Shown here: in pieces, positions 8,950 through 18,237 of the stretch
Numbering within the stretch: the stretch's first letter is position 1
Layout: the number at the start of each line of letters is the position of its first letter
DNA from: Bradyrhizobium arachidis
Lineage (GTDB): Bacteria > Pseudomonadota > Alphaproteobacteria > Rhizobiales > Xanthobacteraceae
DNA length: 64,000 bases
NCBI RefSeq assembly: GCF_024758505.1
Contig: NZ_CP077970.1
Coordinates: 620,001-684,000, forward strand
Direction: 5' to 3'
The notes under the pieces: generated by a model
What the model saw: only the letters and a program-made list of their open reading frames with translations
What the model was told of the DNA's origin: nothing
Databases searched by the model: none
Position numbers and translations under genes: made by a program

Positions 8950-9525
8950 GTGACAGATCTAATCGTTGGGCTCGATAGCTGGGTCATCCAGGATGGAAAC
9001 TACGGTGAATTCAAGCGAGGCATGACTTCGTCATTCGCTCTTGAATTCAGTCCAATGGTTCCGATTCGAATATGTGGGAGATTCGATAAGAAGGCCCTTT
9101 TACTCGTGCACCTGGTGGAGAACGCGTACGAGGTTGTCGGCCAGGTGATGCACGTCGGAAGCGATTGGTGGGCTCTCGATGTAGGGCTTATCCTTTATCG
9201 CGATGAGAGTCCTCCCGCTGATATCGGCGTTGGCACGTGGCTACATGGACCGGTCAGTATCGGGATCGATCCGTTTCCCTATTTTGAGAGGCACGGACAT
9301 GTATCTGGCGCTCCTGCCCTGATCTACGATTGGAAGATCGACAAGATAGAGCGGCAGACGAGTCCTTGGATAGAGACTCAGCCGGGTCAGATGCAACGAG
9401 ACTTGGACAAACTCGGGTTGGAGGAGGTCATCGAGACCAAGGCATGGGGCAATGACGAAGAGTATTTGCTCCATTGCACTCGCCTTGATGGCCCGCGCTG
9501 GCCAAAAAGCAGAGATCGTCCCTGA
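8950..9525 (+). CDS. Orphan protein of unknown function with atypical base composition
   Basis: About 191 residues. The GTG at 8950 follows the oxalate decarboxylase stop by one base and has GAGGA four bases upstream, so coupled translation is likely; an ATG at 8935 in the same frame is possible. The sequence is rich in Trp, Asp and Ile, has no signal peptide or membrane segment, and I recognise no family. Codons such as CTA, ATA, CGA and TTA and many A/T third positions set it apart from its GC-rich neighbours; the GC content is near 50 percent by eye. This suggests recent acquisition. It converges on the PLP enzyme gene with an 18-base gap. Confidence 0.7.
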   Translation: MTDLIVGLDSWVIQDGNYGEFKRGMTSSFALEFSPMVPIRICGRFDKKALLLVHLVENAYEVVGQVMHVGSDWWALDVGLILYRDESPPADIGVGTWLHGPVSIGIDPFPYFERHGHVSGAPALIYDWKIDKIERQTSPWIETQPGQMQRDLDKLGLEEVIETKAWGNDEEYLLHCTRLDGPRWPKSRDRP

Positions 9526-9543
9526 TCGGCGGCGGCGTTCTGG

Positions 9544-10707
9544 CTATGACACCTCGGAGCTCCGCAGGCTCTGTGGATTGTGCACATCCTCGACCGTGAG
9601 GTTGAGAGGCGTGCCCGTCTCCAGGAACGATGACAATTCGGCCTCATAAGGTGCGGGGTCGAGACCGCGCGCATTGAGCCACGCCGGCTCGTAATAGGTT
9701 TGCCGGTAGCGCTCGCCGGAATCGCAGATCAGCGTCACCAGCGACCCCGTCACATTCGCCTTCCGCATCTCGGCGGCCAGCCGGCACAGCACCAGAAAAT
9801 TGGTGCCGGTGGATCCGCCGACGGCTCGCCGCAGCCTTCGCGACAGCACGTGCATCGCCGCGATCGTCGCGGCATCCGGGATCTTCATCATGCGGTCGAC
9901 CACGCCCGGCACGAACGACGGCTCGCAACGCGGACGGCCGACGCCCTCGATCAGGGATGGGCGCTCGCAGACTTCCGTGCGGTTCTGGTTGCGGAAACAA
10001 TCGAAGAAGGCGGAATGCTCGACGTCGGCGACGCAGAGCCGCGTCGGATACTGGCGATAGCGCAAGTACCGTCCGATCGTCGCTGAGGTGCCGCCGGTGC
10101 CGGCGCCCATCACGATCCAGTCCGGGATCGGGCGCGGCTCGCCCTTCAACTGCGTGAAGATCGATTCGGCGATGTTGTTGTTGCCGCGCCAGTCGGTTGC
10201 GCGCTCGGCAAACGTGAACTGGTCCATGTAGTGGCCGTTCAGGCGCGCGGCGAGCGCAGCGGCCTCGGCATAGAGCACGCGGCCGTCGTCGATCAGATGA
10301 CAATTGCCGCCATAATGCTCGATCGCGGCAATCTTCTCCGCCGATGTCGTACGCGGCATCACGGCATAGAAGGGTACGCCGATCATCTGCGCGAAATAGG
10401 CCTCCGACACCGCGGTCGATCCCGACGAAGCCTCGACTACCGGCGTGCCTTCGCGAATATGTCCGTTGCAGAGCGCGTAGAGAAACAGCGAGCGTGCGAG
10501 GCGATGCTTCAGGCTACCGGTCGGGTGCGTGGATTCGTCTTTGAGATAGATGTCGATCCCGGCGAGAACAGGCACGATCAGCCTGATCAGATGAGTGTCG
10601 GCAGTGCGACACTGGTCTGCCTCGATCGCAGCGACCGCCTCGTCCACCCAGCCCCGCCGGTAGGCCGGTGCGACAGGATTTTGCTGGCGGTAGGGGAGGG
10701 GCTGCAT
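9544..10707 (-). CDS. PLP-dependent cysteine synthase family enzyme, probable cysteine desulfhydrase type
   Basis: A 387-residue fold-type II PLP enzyme. Lys67 in HPTGSLKHR is the Schiff-base lysine, [10 protein letters not shown] is the substrate/phosphate loop and GAGTGGT is the PLP phosphate-binding loop. The sequence differs from CysK (no typical SVKDR) and resembles the long cysteine-lyase branch that includes mycobacterial Cds1. It could produce or break down cysteine, or act on a related amino acid. It is transcribed in the same direction as acdR, separated by a 108-base gap holding a repeat, and lies near the ACC deaminase, also fold-type II. Activity is inferred from family only. Confidence 0.78.
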   Translation of the reverse strand: MQPLPYRQQNPVAPAYRRGWVDEAVAAIEADQCRTADTHLIRLIVPVLAGIDIYLKDESTHPTGSLKHRLARSLFLYALCNGHIREGTPVVEASSGSTAVSEAYFAQMIGVPFYAVMPRTTSAEKIAAIEHYGGNCHLIDDGRVLYAEAAALAARLNGHYMDQFTFAERATDWRGNNNIAESIFTQLKGEPRPIPDWIVMGAGTGGTSATIGRYLRYRQYPTRLCVADVEHSAFFDCFRNQNRTEVCERPSLIEGVGRPRCEPSFVPGVVDRMMKIPDAATIAAMHVLSRRLRRAVGGSTGTNFLVLCRLAAEMRKANVTGSLVTLICDSGERYRQTYYEPAWLNARGLDPAPYEAELSSFLETGTPLNLTVEDVHNPQSLRSSEVS

Positions 10708-10758
10708 CGGACGAATCTCTCATGATGCGCATCGCGCATCAATAGCTCTGGATTTTTG

Positions 10759-10821
10759 TTTTGACGCGTTTTCTTGACGCGAACCGGTTTCCACTTCGCT
10801 GGAAAACGCGTCCGCTCAAAA
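10759..10821. repeat. Repeat family A copy 1 (TTTTGACGCGTTTTC ... GAAAACGCG)
   Basis: TTTTGACGCGTTTTC at the left pairs with GAAAACGCGTCCGCTCAAAA at the right, with CGCGAACCGG and CCACTTCGCT in the loop. The right arm covers the TGA stop of acdR. Two more copies lie at 19134-19184 and 20861-20911, the last inverted. Each sits directly at the 3' end of a gene, which fits an RNA-end or terminator role. Confidence 0.75.
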
Positions 10822-11280
10822 CTCCAGCGGTGCGTTGTCGACGACTTCCTTCATCACGAAGAAGGTGCGGGTCTGCCGCACGCCGGGCAGCGCGATGAGC
10901 TGCTCGCCATGGATGCGGTTGAAATCCTCCATGTCGCCGACGCGGATTTTCAGGAAGTAGTCGAAATCGCCGGCGACGAGGTGGCAGTCGAGCACGAATT
11001 TCAGCTTTGCGATCGCCTGCTCGAAGGTGGCAAAGCTCTCCGGCGTCGAACGGTCGAGCACCACGCCGACCATCACCAGCGTGCCCTTCGCCACCTTGCG
11101 CGGCGCGACCATGGCGCGGACGGAGGCAATAAAGCCGTCTTCGAACAGGCGTTGGGTGCGGCGATGGCAGGTTGCGGGGCTGATCGCGACCCTCTCGGCC
11201 AGCTCCGCATTGCTGAGGCGGCCGTTATTCTGAAGTAATCTCAAGATCTTAAGGTCGGTGCGGTCAAGTCGCGCGGACAT
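10816..11280 (-). CDS. acdR: Lrp/AsnC family regulator of ACC deaminase (AcdR)
   Basis: A 154-residue Lrp/AsnC protein. Residues 5-60 hold the winged helix-turn-helix (LSNAELAERVAISPATCHRRTQRL) and the rest is the RAM ligand-binding domain (VDCHLVAGDFDYFLKIRV). It is divergent from acdS across 163 bases, the arrangement known for AcdR in rhizobia and Pseudomonas, where the Lrp-type protein activates acdS when ACC is present. Assignment as AcdR rests on this position. Its stop codon lies inside a repeat element. Confidence 0.88.
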   Translation of the reverse strand: MSARLDRTDLKILRLLQNNGRLSNAELAERVAISPATCHRRTQRLFEDGFIASVRAMVAPRKVAKGTLVMVGVVLDRSTPESFATFEQAIAKLKFVLDCHLVAGDFDYFLKIRVGDMEDFNRIHGEQLIALPGVRQTRTFFVMKEVVDNAPLEF

Positions 11281-11443
11281 GGAAGAAGCTTTCGTAGTAT
11301 GGCTAATTTTCGGAAGAAACTATATCCATCTACGCATATTGCGCAACGATAGGTGCAGTAGGTGCGCAGTATTCGAAAGCACATTTCCTCCGGCCGATGC
11401 TAGTCGCTTCCCCGACCTCAACGCCAAATCGGGATGACCTCGC
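11281..11443. promoter_or_regulatory. Divergent acdR-acdS control region
   Basis: 163 bases between two diverging starts, AT-richer than the flanks. A direct repeat TAGGTGCAG / TAGGTGCGCAG lies at 11350-11369 and an imperfect palindrome GCATATTGC just before it. Lrp-type boxes are degenerate, so these are candidates only. A leader of about 75 bases separates them from the acdS start. Confidence 0.5.
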
Positions 11444-12457
11444 ATGCTGGAGAAATTCGCGCGCTATCCGCTCACCTTCGGGCCGACCCCCATCGAGAAG
11501 CTGGAGCGGCTGTCAAAGCATCTCGGCGGCAATGTCGAGATCTATGCCAAGCGCGAGGACTGCAACTCCGGCCTCGCCTATGGCGGCAACAAGCTTCGCA
11601 AGCTCGAATACATCATCCCCGACGCAATCGCCTCGAACGCCGACACGCTGGTGTCGATCGGCGGCGTGCAGTCCAACCACACCCGCATGGTCGCGGCCGT
11701 GGCGGCCAAGATCGGCATGAAGTGCCGCCTGGTGCAGGAAGCCTGGGTGCCGCATGAGGACGCCGTCTATGACCGCGTCGGCAACATCCTCCTCAGCCGC
11801 GTGATGGGCGCCGACGTGCGCCTGGTCGAGGACGGTTTTGACATCGGCATCCGCAAGAGCTGGGAGCAGGCGATCGAGGAGGTGAAGGCGGCCGGTGGCA
11901 AGCCTTACGCGATTCCGGCCGGCGCCTCCGTGCACAAATATGGCGGGCTCGGCTATGTCGGCTTCGCCGAAGAGGTGCGCGCGCAGGAGAAGGCGCTCGG
12001 CTTCAAGTTCGACTACATCATCGTCTGCACGGTCACCGGCTCGACCCACGCCGGCATGCTGGTCGGCTTCGCCGCCGACGGTCGCGCGCGAAAAGTGATC
12101 GGCATTGATGCCTCCTTCACGCCTGATCAGACCAAGGAGCAGGTGCTCTCGATCGCGCAGAACACGGCAAAGCTGGTCGAGCTCGGCAAGGAGATCGTCG
12201 CCGACGACGTGGTGCTGATCGAGGACTATGCCTATCCCGCCTACGGCGTGCCCTCGGACGAGACCAAGGACGCGATCCGCCTCACCGCGCGGCTGGAAGG
12301 CATGATCACCGACCCCGTCTACGAAGGCAAATCGATGCAGGGCCTGATCGATCTCGCCAAGAAGGGCCATTTCGAGAAGGGCGCAAAGATCCTCTACGCC
12401 CATCTCGGCGGCGCGCCGGCGCTGAACGGCTATGCGTATGCGTTCCGGAATGGGTGA
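11444..12457 (+). CDS. acdS: 1-aminocyclopropane-1-carboxylate deaminase
   Basis: A 337-residue protein of the usual length for AcdS. Lys50 (GGNKLRK) is the PLP lysine, equal to Lys51 of the Pseudomonas enzyme; the SNHTR loop carries the catalytic Ser; Tyr293 and Glu294 (DPVYEGKS) equal Tyr294 and Glu295, residues that distinguish true ACC deaminase from D-cysteine desulfhydrase. The enzyme opens the cyclopropane ring of ACC, the plant ethylene precursor, giving 2-oxobutanoate and ammonia. In rhizobia this lowers host ethylene during infection and nodulation. The divergent acdR supports the call. It is cytoplasmic with no signal peptide. Confidence 0.95.
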   Translation: MLEKFARYPLTFGPTPIEKLERLSKHLGGNVEIYAKREDCNSGLAYGGNKLRKLEYIIPDAIASNADTLVSIGGVQSNHTRMVAAVAAKIGMKCRLVQEAWVPHEDAVYDRVGNILLSRVMGADVRLVEDGFDIGIRKSWEQAIEEVKAAGGKPYAIPAGASVHKYGGLGYVGFAEEVRAQEKALGFKFDYIIVCTVTGSTHAGMLVGFAADGRARKVIGIDASFTPDQTKEQVLSIAQNTAKLVELGKEIVADDVVLIEDYAYPAYGVPSDETKDAIRLTARLEGMITDPVYEGKSMQGLIDLAKKGHFEKGAKILYAHLGGAPALNGYAYAFRNG

Positions 12458-12487
12458 GGTGGGCTGAGCTGAGGCCTCCTCTCAACC

Positions 12488-12680
12488 GTCGTCCCGGCGA
12501 AGGAGGGGACCCATAGCCCCAGGGAGTAGTTGTGGCGCGAGATTGGCGACCGCGAGTCTTCGCCAAACGCCTGCCTGCGGTTATCGCGACGAGCGCAAGC
12601 GCTCGCGCGGGGATCCCGGATCTGCGCTCCGCTCCTGACAACGCTCCGCGTTGCCAGGAGCTACGCTTGTCCGGGATGAC
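12488..12680. repeat. Composite palindromic repeat region between acdS and recQ
   Basis: GTCGTCCCGG at 12488 pairs with CCGGGATGAC ending at 12680, with inner inverted segments such as GCTCCTGACAACGC against GCGTTGCCAGGAGC. It fills most of the 268-base gap between two convergent genes. I see no gene in it. Shorter relatives lie at 56063-56088 and 63566-63603. Confidence 0.6.
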
Positions 12681-12725
12681 GTGGGAGGGAGTGGGGTGCC
12701 AACTCCCAAAGAATACGCACGCCGA

Positions 12726-14612
12726 CTACCTTGTCCGCACCAGCCGCAACAGCTCTTCGCCATAATGCTCGAGCTTCTTGTCGCCGATGCCCGGCACGTT
12801 GCGGAGCTCGTCGGGCGTCGTCGGCCACGCCCGCACGATGCCGTCGATGGTGGCGTCGTGCAGCACCACATAGGCAGGCACCCCGCGCTCGCGTGCGATG
12901 TCGGAGCGCCAGGCGCGCAACCGCGCGCGGAGTTCGGGATCGACGTCGCCCTGCGGTGCGGCGGCCGCCGGCGCGAGATCACCGCGGCGCGATTTGGCAC
13001 GGCTGGCGCGAATGCGCGTGCCCGGTGCCTCCTCGCGCAGCCAGATGTCGGTCTCACCGCGCAACACCGCGCGCGAGGACTCCGTCAGCTTCAGCGCGCC
13101 AAAGGCTTCGCTGTCGCTCTGCAAATGACCCATCGCCACCAGTTGCCGCAGTACCGTGCGCCACTGCTTTTCGTTGAGCTCGCGGCCGATGCCGAACACC
13201 GAGAGCTTGTCGTGTCCGAACTGCGTGACCTTCTCGGTCAGCCGACCGATCAGCACGTCGATCAGATGCATCGCGCCAAAACGTTGTCCGGTGCGATAGG
13301 CGCAGGAGAGCAGCTTCTGCGCCAGCACTTTTCCGTCGCGCAAGCGCGGCGGGGTGAGACAGTTGTCGCAATTGCCGCAAGTGTCGCCCTGCAACGTTTC
13401 GCCAAAGTAGGCGAGCAGCCGCTTGCGCCGACAGTGCGCGGTCTCGGCGAGGCCGACCAGCGCATCGAGCTTGCCGATCGACACCCGCTTGAAATCGTCC
13501 GACGCGCTGGACTCGTCGATCATCCGGCGCTGCTGCACGATGTCCTGGAGACCATAGGCCATCCAGGCCGCCGACGGTTTTCCGTCGCGCCCCGCACGCC
13601 CGGTCTCCTGGTAATAGGCCTCGATGCTCTTGGGCAAGTCGAGATGCGCGACGAAGCGCACGTCCGGCTTGTCGATGCCCATGCCGAACGCAACCGTCGC
13701 GACGATGACGATGCCGTCCTCGTTGAGGAAGCGATCCTGGTTGCGCGAGCGAATGCTGCCGTCGAGCCCGGCGTGATAGGGCAGGGCCGGGATTCCGGCG
13801 TCACTGAGCGCGGACGCGACCTCTTCCACACGGTTGCGGGAGAGGCAGTAGACGACGCCGGCGTCGCCCGCATGGCGTTCCCGGATGAACTCCTTGAGCT
13901 GCGACACCGCATTGCGCTTGTCGACGATCTCGTAGCGGATGTTCGGCCGGTCGAAGCTGGAGACGAATTGCGGCGCGTCCGTGAGCGAAAGCCGCTGGAC
14001 GATCTCCTTGCGCGTCAGCTCGTCGGCGGTCGCGGTAAGCGCGATCCGCGGCACGTCCGGAAAGCGTTCGGCGATGACAGACAGCGCGACATACTCCGGA
14101 CGAAAATCATGGCCCCATTGCGAGACGCAATGCGCCTCGTCGATCGCAAACAGCGCGACATTGGCTTGCGCCAGCATCGACAGGCAGCGCGGCGTGACCA
14201 GACGCTCGGGCGCGACGTAGAGCAGATCGAGGTCGCCGGCGATCAGCCGCCGCTCGACGTCGGAAGCCTCCTGCGGCGTCAGCGACGAGTTCAGGGCAGC
14301 GGCGTTGACGCCGGATTCGATCAGGCCCGCGACCTGGTCGCGCATCAGCGCGATCAAAGGCGAGACCACGATGCCGCAGCCCTCGCGCAGCAGCGCCGGC
14401 AGCTGATAGCACAGCGACTTGCCGCCGCCGGTTGGCATCAGCACCAGGCAGTTGCCGCCCGCGGTCACGTGGGAGATGATCTGTTCCTGGGCGCCGCGAA
14501 AGCCTGATAGCCCGAACACCGAATGCAGCGCGGAGAGCGCATCGCGGCCTTGGTCCGGTGCGGTCAGCGGAGCGGTTGAGGAAACGGGCATCGGCGTGAC
14601 GGAATCGGCCAT
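12726..14612 (-). CDS. recQ: ATP-dependent DNA helicase RecQ
   Basis: A 628-residue protein, slightly longer than E. coli RecQ at its N terminus. Helicase motifs are complete: Walker A MPTGGGKS with Lys65, DEAH in [19 protein letters not shown], and motif [12 protein letters not shown]. The zinc-binding region has CGNCDNC after an upstream Cys. A winged-helix domain and a C-terminal HRDC domain (about 545-620) follow. RecQ unwinds DNA 3' to 5' in RecF-pathway repair and in resolving recombination intermediates. The start at 14612 was chosen because upstream residues lack helicase character. It follows the metA-like gene by 62 bases on the same strand. Confidence 0.95.
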   Translation of the reverse strand: MADSVTPMPVSSTAPLTAPDQGRDALSALHSVFGLSGFRGAQEQIISHVTAGGNCLVLMPTGGGKSLCYQLPALLREGCGIVVSPLIALMRDQVAGLIESGVNAAALNSSLTPQEASDVERRLIAGDLDLLYVAPERLVTPRCLSMLAQANVALFAIDEAHCVSQWGHDFRPEYVALSVIAERFPDVPRIALTATADELTRKEIVQRLSLTDAPQFVSSFDRPNIRYEIVDKRNAVSQLKEFIRERHAGDAGVVYCLSRNRVEEVASALSDAGIPALPYHAGLDGSIRSRNQDRFLNEDGIVIVATVAFGMGIDKPDVRFVAHLDLPKSIEAYYQETGRAGRDGKPSAAWMAYGLQDIVQQRRMIDESSASDDFKRVSIGKLDALVGLAETAHCRRKRLLAYFGETLQGDTCGNCDNCLTPPRLRDGKVLAQKLLSCAYRTGQRFGAMHLIDVLIGRLTEKVTQFGHDKLSVFGIGRELNEKQWRTVLRQLVAMGHLQSDSEAFGALKLTESSRAVLRGETDIWLREEAPGTRIRASRAKSRRGDLAPAAAAPQGDVDPELRARLRAWRSDIARERGVPAYVVLHDATIDGIVRAWPTTPDELRNVPGIGDKKLEHYGEELLRLVRTR

Positions 14613-14674
14613 GGGACTGCGCTGATCGCCAGTCGCATGGCGGCCCGCCCAAGACAAGCCTGTTGATGAGGCTG

Positions 14675-15670
14675 TTAACGCGCCGGAACGGCCGTGGCGG
14701 CGTCCTCGGCCAAAAAGCCGAGCCAATTCCTGAAGATCGCGGCGGCCGCGGATCCCGCCGCGATATCGGAGCGCAGGTTCAGGGCCGGCAGCTCGCCGGC
14801 GAGGGCCGGGTGGCGCTGATGTTTCGCCCGCTTCTCGAAGCGCGCGAGCTTCTCCTCGGTTACGGCGTCAAAATAGCTGACGGGCACGGCCGGATAGGTC
14901 TCGCGCTCACGCGCGAGGAACCTGCCGATGTCGCGCAGATATTCGCGCTGGAGCGACAGCGCGTCATATTCCGGATGACCCTGGAAGAACACGAAGCGGC
15001 TGGCATATTGCCGGACGAAGATGTCGACGCCGGCCTGGCCCGAGCGCGTCAGCACCTCGTAGCCATGCCTGGTGAGATCGCTCTCCGTCACTTCGTTGAG
15101 CCGTGAATGTGAGACCTTGAGCGGCGCGGGCGCGGCGCGGGTCAGGGGATCGGCCGTGATCGGTACGCAATCGAAAATGCCGGAGCATTTGCCAGGCAGC
15201 CGCCGCCGCTCGATCCCGTCGAGGTGCAGCACCGCAGCGTGCGCGGCGAGGCAGGACCAGATCGTCGAACGCGTATTCGACTTGGCCCAGTCGATGATAT
15301 CAGTGAGATCGCGCCAGTATGGTTCCTGGTCGAGATTTGGCGTCACCGGCTCGGCGCCGGTGACGATCAACCCGTCAAACTTCTGGCGCTTGAGATCGGC
15401 GAGGTCGGAATACTCGCTTTCGACATGCCAGCGCGCTTCCGGGGAGCGTTTCACCGACGGCAGCGAAAAGCAGTGGAAGCGGATGCGGCGCGAACCGCCC
15501 GCGGCCTGCAGCAGCTTCATGAACTGCCGCTCGGTCGCCTTCAGCGCCGTATCCGGCATGTTGTTGATCAGCCCGATGGTGAGCGCCGTGTCGTCGCGCG
15601 CGAGATCATCAGCGGCCGGCACCAGCGCCGGGCTCAGCACACCCTGATCCTTGTCGATCAAGATGGACAT
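14675..15670 (-). CDS. metA: Homoserine O-acyltransferase, MetA family
   Basis: A 331-residue class-I glutamine-amidotransferase-like acyltransferase. Cys140 (WSCLAAHA), His232 and Glu234 (QGHPEYD) match Cys142, His235 and Glu237 of E. coli MetA in order and spacing. The loop that decides acetyl against succinyl use reads TGAEP, which matches neither the E. coli TGAPLG nor the Bacillus TGAPVE pattern, so the acyl donor is uncertain. It lies 12 bases downstream of metY on the same strand, so the pair should make activated homoserine and then homocysteine. The C-terminal 40 residues, with [11 protein letters not shown], extend beyond E. coli MetA. Confidence 0.85.
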   Translation of the reverse strand: MSILIDKDQGVLSPALVPAADDLARDDTALTIGLINNMPDTALKATERQFMKLLQAAGGSRRIRFHCFSLPSVKRSPEARWHVESEYSDLADLKRQKFDGLIVTGAEPVTPNLDQEPYWRDLTDIIDWAKSNTRSTIWSCLAAHAAVLHLDGIERRRLPGKCSGIFDCVPITADPLTRAAPAPLKVSHSRLNEVTESDLTRHGYEVLTRSGQAGVDIFVRQYASRFVFFQGHPEYDALSLQREYLRDIGRFLARERETYPAVPVSYFDAVTEEKLARFEKRAKHQRHPALAGELPALNLRSDIAAGSAAAAIFRNWLGFLAEDAATAVPAR

Positions 15671-15682
15671 CGGCGGGCTCGT

Positions 15683-16984
15683 CTACTCCGCGGCCTGGAG
15701 GCGCGTTGACGGGCAGGCTTTTGCCAGCGCCTGGTCGATGTCCTCGATAATATCTGCGGAGTGCTCGATGCCGATGGACAGGCGGATCGTCTCCGGCAGC
15801 ACGCCGGCGGCGCGCTGCTGCTCTGCTGACATCTGGCGATGCGTGGTCGATGCCGGGTGACAGGCCAGCGACTTTGCGTCGCCGATATTGACGAGCCGCG
15901 TGATCAGCTTCAGCGCGTCGTAGAACGCCTTGCCGGCTTCCATGCCGCCCTTGATGCCGAAGGTGAACAGCGATGAGGCGTTGCCGTCGAGATATTTTTG
16001 CACCAGCGGATGGTACGGGCTGTCCGGGAAGCCGGTGTAGTTCACCCAGGCGACGCGCGGATCGGCGCGGAGGAATTCGGCGACCTTGCGCGCGTTCTCG
16101 ACATGACGCTCCATGCGCAGCGCCACCGTCTCGATGCCCTGCAGCAGCAGGAACGCGTTGAACGGCGACATCACCGAGCCCATGGTGCGCTGATAGACGC
16201 TGCGGGCGCGCTCGATGAAGGCGGTCTTGCCAAAACGCTCGGCATAGACGAGGCCGTGATAGGACGCATCGGGCTTGTTGTAGGCCGGGAATCGATCGGC
16301 GTGGTTGGCCCAGGGGAAGTTGCCGGAATCGACGATGGCGCCGCCGAGCGTCGTGCCATGGCCGCCCAGAAATTTGGTCAGCGAATGCACTGATATGTCG
16401 GCGCCGTAGTCGAACGGCTTCATCAGGATCGGGGTTGCCACGGTGTTGTCGACGATCAGCGGCACGCCATGCGCGTGCGCGATTCTAGCCAGCGCCTCGA
16501 TGTCGCAGACATTGCCGGCGGGATTGCCGATGGTCTCGGCGAACACCGCGCGCGTGTTCTCGTCGATCAGTTTTTCGATCGCCTCAGGCTTGTCGCTATC
16601 GGCGAAGCGGCCGACGATGCCCTGGCGCGGCAGGATGTGGGAGAGCAGGGTGTGCGTGGTGCCGTAGAGCTGCGGCACGGAGACGATGTTGCCGCCGTGA
16701 TCGGCGACGTTGACGAAAGCGAAATGCAGCGCGGCCTGTCCGGTCGCAACCGCGAGCGCGCCGACGCCGCCTTCGAGCTCGGCAATGCGCTTTTCGAGCA
16801 CTGCAGAGGTCGGATTGGCGATGCGGCTGTAGCGATAGCCTTCGGCTTCGAGATTGAAGAGGGCGGCGCCATGGTCGGCGCTGTCGAACGCGTAAGCTGC
16901 GGTCTGGTAGATCGGAACGGCGACCGCGTGCGTGGTGGCTTCGGGCTCGTAGCCGGCGTGAATAGCGATTGTTTCGTTGCGCAT
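15683..16984 (-). CDS. metY: O-acetylhomoserine aminocarboxypropyltransferase (sulfhydrylase)
   Basis: A 433-residue Cys/Met-metabolism PLP enzyme. Lys204 in HSLTKFLGGHG binds PLP; the N terminus with VPIYQTAAYAFDS and the YSRIANPT motif are typical, and the length above 420 residues with the NKPDASYHGLVY insertion fits MetY rather than MetB/MetC. It joins O-acylhomoserine and sulfide to form homocysteine. GGAGG lies six bases before the ATG. It is first in a probable metY-metA-recQ transcript. The leader holds an inverted repeat at 17073-17092. Confidence 0.93.
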   Translation of the reverse strand: MRNETIAIHAGYEPEATTHAVAVPIYQTAAYAFDSADHGAALFNLEAEGYRYSRIANPTSAVLEKRIAELEGGVGALAVATGQAALHFAFVNVADHGGNIVSVPQLYGTTHTLLSHILPRQGIVGRFADSDKPEAIEKLIDENTRAVFAETIGNPAGNVCDIEALARIAHAHGVPLIVDNTVATPILMKPFDYGADISVHSLTKFLGGHGTTLGGAIVDSGNFPWANHADRFPAYNKPDASYHGLVYAERFGKTAFIERARSVYQRTMGSVMSPFNAFLLLQGIETVALRMERHVENARKVAEFLRADPRVAWVNYTGFPDSPYHPLVQKYLDGNASSLFTFGIKGGMEAGKAFYDALKLITRLVNIGDAKSLACHPASTTHRQMSAEQQRAAGVLPETIRLSIGIEHSADIIEDIDQALAKACPSTRLQAAE

Positions 16985-17072
16985 CGTCCACCTCCGCGTC
17001 GACGGGCCGCACTTTTCGGTATGCGTTGGCCGTCGTCTTCGTGTTAGAGGCGGGTGGTAAAGCCGGCAATAA

Positions 17073-17092
17073 TTCGTCTAGAGATCGACGAA
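17073..17092. promoter_or_regulatory. Inverted repeat TTCGTC-N8-GACGAA upstream of metY
   Basis: A 6-base inverted repeat with an eight-base spacer, 90 bases before the metY start. It could be an operator or an RNA hairpin in the metY leader. The same half-sites occur without spacer in the palindrome at 23290-23309. Confidence 0.35.
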
Positions 17093-17150
17093 GTAACCCT
17101 AACGAATGCTGCCGAATTAGCTAAAATTTAAGTCAATTGCGAAGCAGCGA

Positions 17151-18086
17151 TCACGAACTGACCGCGCGCCGGACCTGCTCACCGATCTGTGACAGCACGA
17201 GCTGCGCCTGCGGCAGGATCGCGCCCATGGCGTGGAAATTGTGAACCATGCCGTCATGGCAGACGTGCTCGACGACGACGCCCGCCGCCAGCAGCTTTCG
17301 CGCATAGGCGTTGCCCTCGTCGCGCATTGGATCGAATTCGGCGGTGTGGATGATCGCCGGCGGCAGACCGGCGAGCCGCGTCGCGCGCAGCGGCGAGATG
17401 CGGGGATCGGCGGCGTCACAGCCATCAGGCAGATAGTCGGCAAGATCGGCTTCGATCGTGACGCGGTCGATCAGATGCCCCTCGGCGAACGCCTCGCGCG
17501 AGGGCGAGGTCTCCTCGAAATCCAGCACGGGGCAGATCAGGCATTGCGCGACGATGGAGAGCCCGGCGTTCTGTGCCGCCTCCTGGCACACGACGGCCGC
17601 CAGCGTGGCGCCGGCAGAATCGCCGCCGACCACCAGCCTGTCCGCATCGATGCCGAGCGCTGATGCCTGCCGCGCCACCCATTCCGTCGCGGCGATCGCG
17701 TCGTCGATCGCCGCGGGAAATTTGTGCTCGGGCGCGAGCCGGTAGTCGACGGAGATGAGGCGGCAGCCGGTTGCATGGGCCAGGGCCGCTGCGATCCGGT
17801 CGTGGGTCTGGACACTGCCTGCGACCAGCCCGCCGCCGTGAAAGAACACGAAGCCCGGCGCTGCGGCTGCCGCATCGGCGGGCTCATAGAGCCGGTAGGC
17901 CAGCTCGCCCCCGGGGCCGGGTAGGGTGCCGTCCGAAGTCACCACATCAGGCGCCTCGGCGCGCGCAAACTGCATCAGCTTTGCCAGCGACTGGCGCCGT
18001 GCCTCGACGCTCGGCCGGGTTCGCCCGGCGGGCACAGCCGCGGCCATCATGGTCAACAAACGCTTTGCCAGCGGATCGAGCGGCAT
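17151..18086 (-). CDS. Alpha/beta hydrolase, hormone-sensitive-lipase-like esterase
   Basis: A 311-residue esterase of the HSL family. It has the oxyanion-hole motif FFHGGGLV, the nucleophile elbow GGDSAGA, the acid in EFDPMRDEG and the catalytic His in GMVHNFH. The protein has no signal peptide and should act on short-chain acyl esters in the cytoplasm. The start at MPLDPLAKR was taken because the preceding residues are not conserved-looking. It ends 160 bases before metY on the same strand. The substrate is unknown. Confidence 0.88.
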   Translation of the reverse strand: MPLDPLAKRLLTMMAAAVPAGRTRPSVEARRQSLAKLMQFARAEAPDVVTSDGTLPGPGGELAYRLYEPADAAAAAPGFVFFHGGGLVAGSVQTHDRIAAALAHATGCRLISVDYRLAPEHKFPAAIDDAIAATEWVARQASALGIDADRLVVGGDSAGATLAAVVCQEAAQNAGLSIVAQCLICPVLDFEETSPSREAFAEGHLIDRVTIEADLADYLPDGCDAADPRISPLRATRLAGLPPAIIHTAEFDPMRDEGNAYARKLLAAGVVVEHVCHDGMVHNFHAMGAILPQAQLVLSQIGEQVRRAVSS

Positions 18087-18237
18087 CGGGATGTCTCGCG
18101 AAGTCGTGTGGTGCAGCAATCCAGAAACGAGGCCTTCAGGTCAAGTTCCCCGCAGCAAATCCTTTAGGAATTGGGACAATAGTGACGCCACATTGCGGTA
18201 CTATGCCAGCGACGAATTTTCAAAGGGGAGGCCGTAG

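Noticed and set aside
12532..12765. A 77-codon open frame between acdS and recQ
   Set aside because: It lies within palindromic repeat DNA and overlaps the recQ 3' end; the translation is repeat-derived.
12651..14507. A 618-codon open frame opposite recQ
   Set aside because: recQ has all helicase motifs; the opposite translation is low-complexity Arg/Ala/Asp sequence.
16985..17150. A SAM-II or similar SAM riboswitch before metY
   Set aside because: The position is right for alphaproteobacteria, but I could not find the conserved GCTAAA segment next to the ribosome-binding site or the matching pseudoknot arms on the metY strand. Only a simple inverted repeat is visible. A covariance-model search would settle it.
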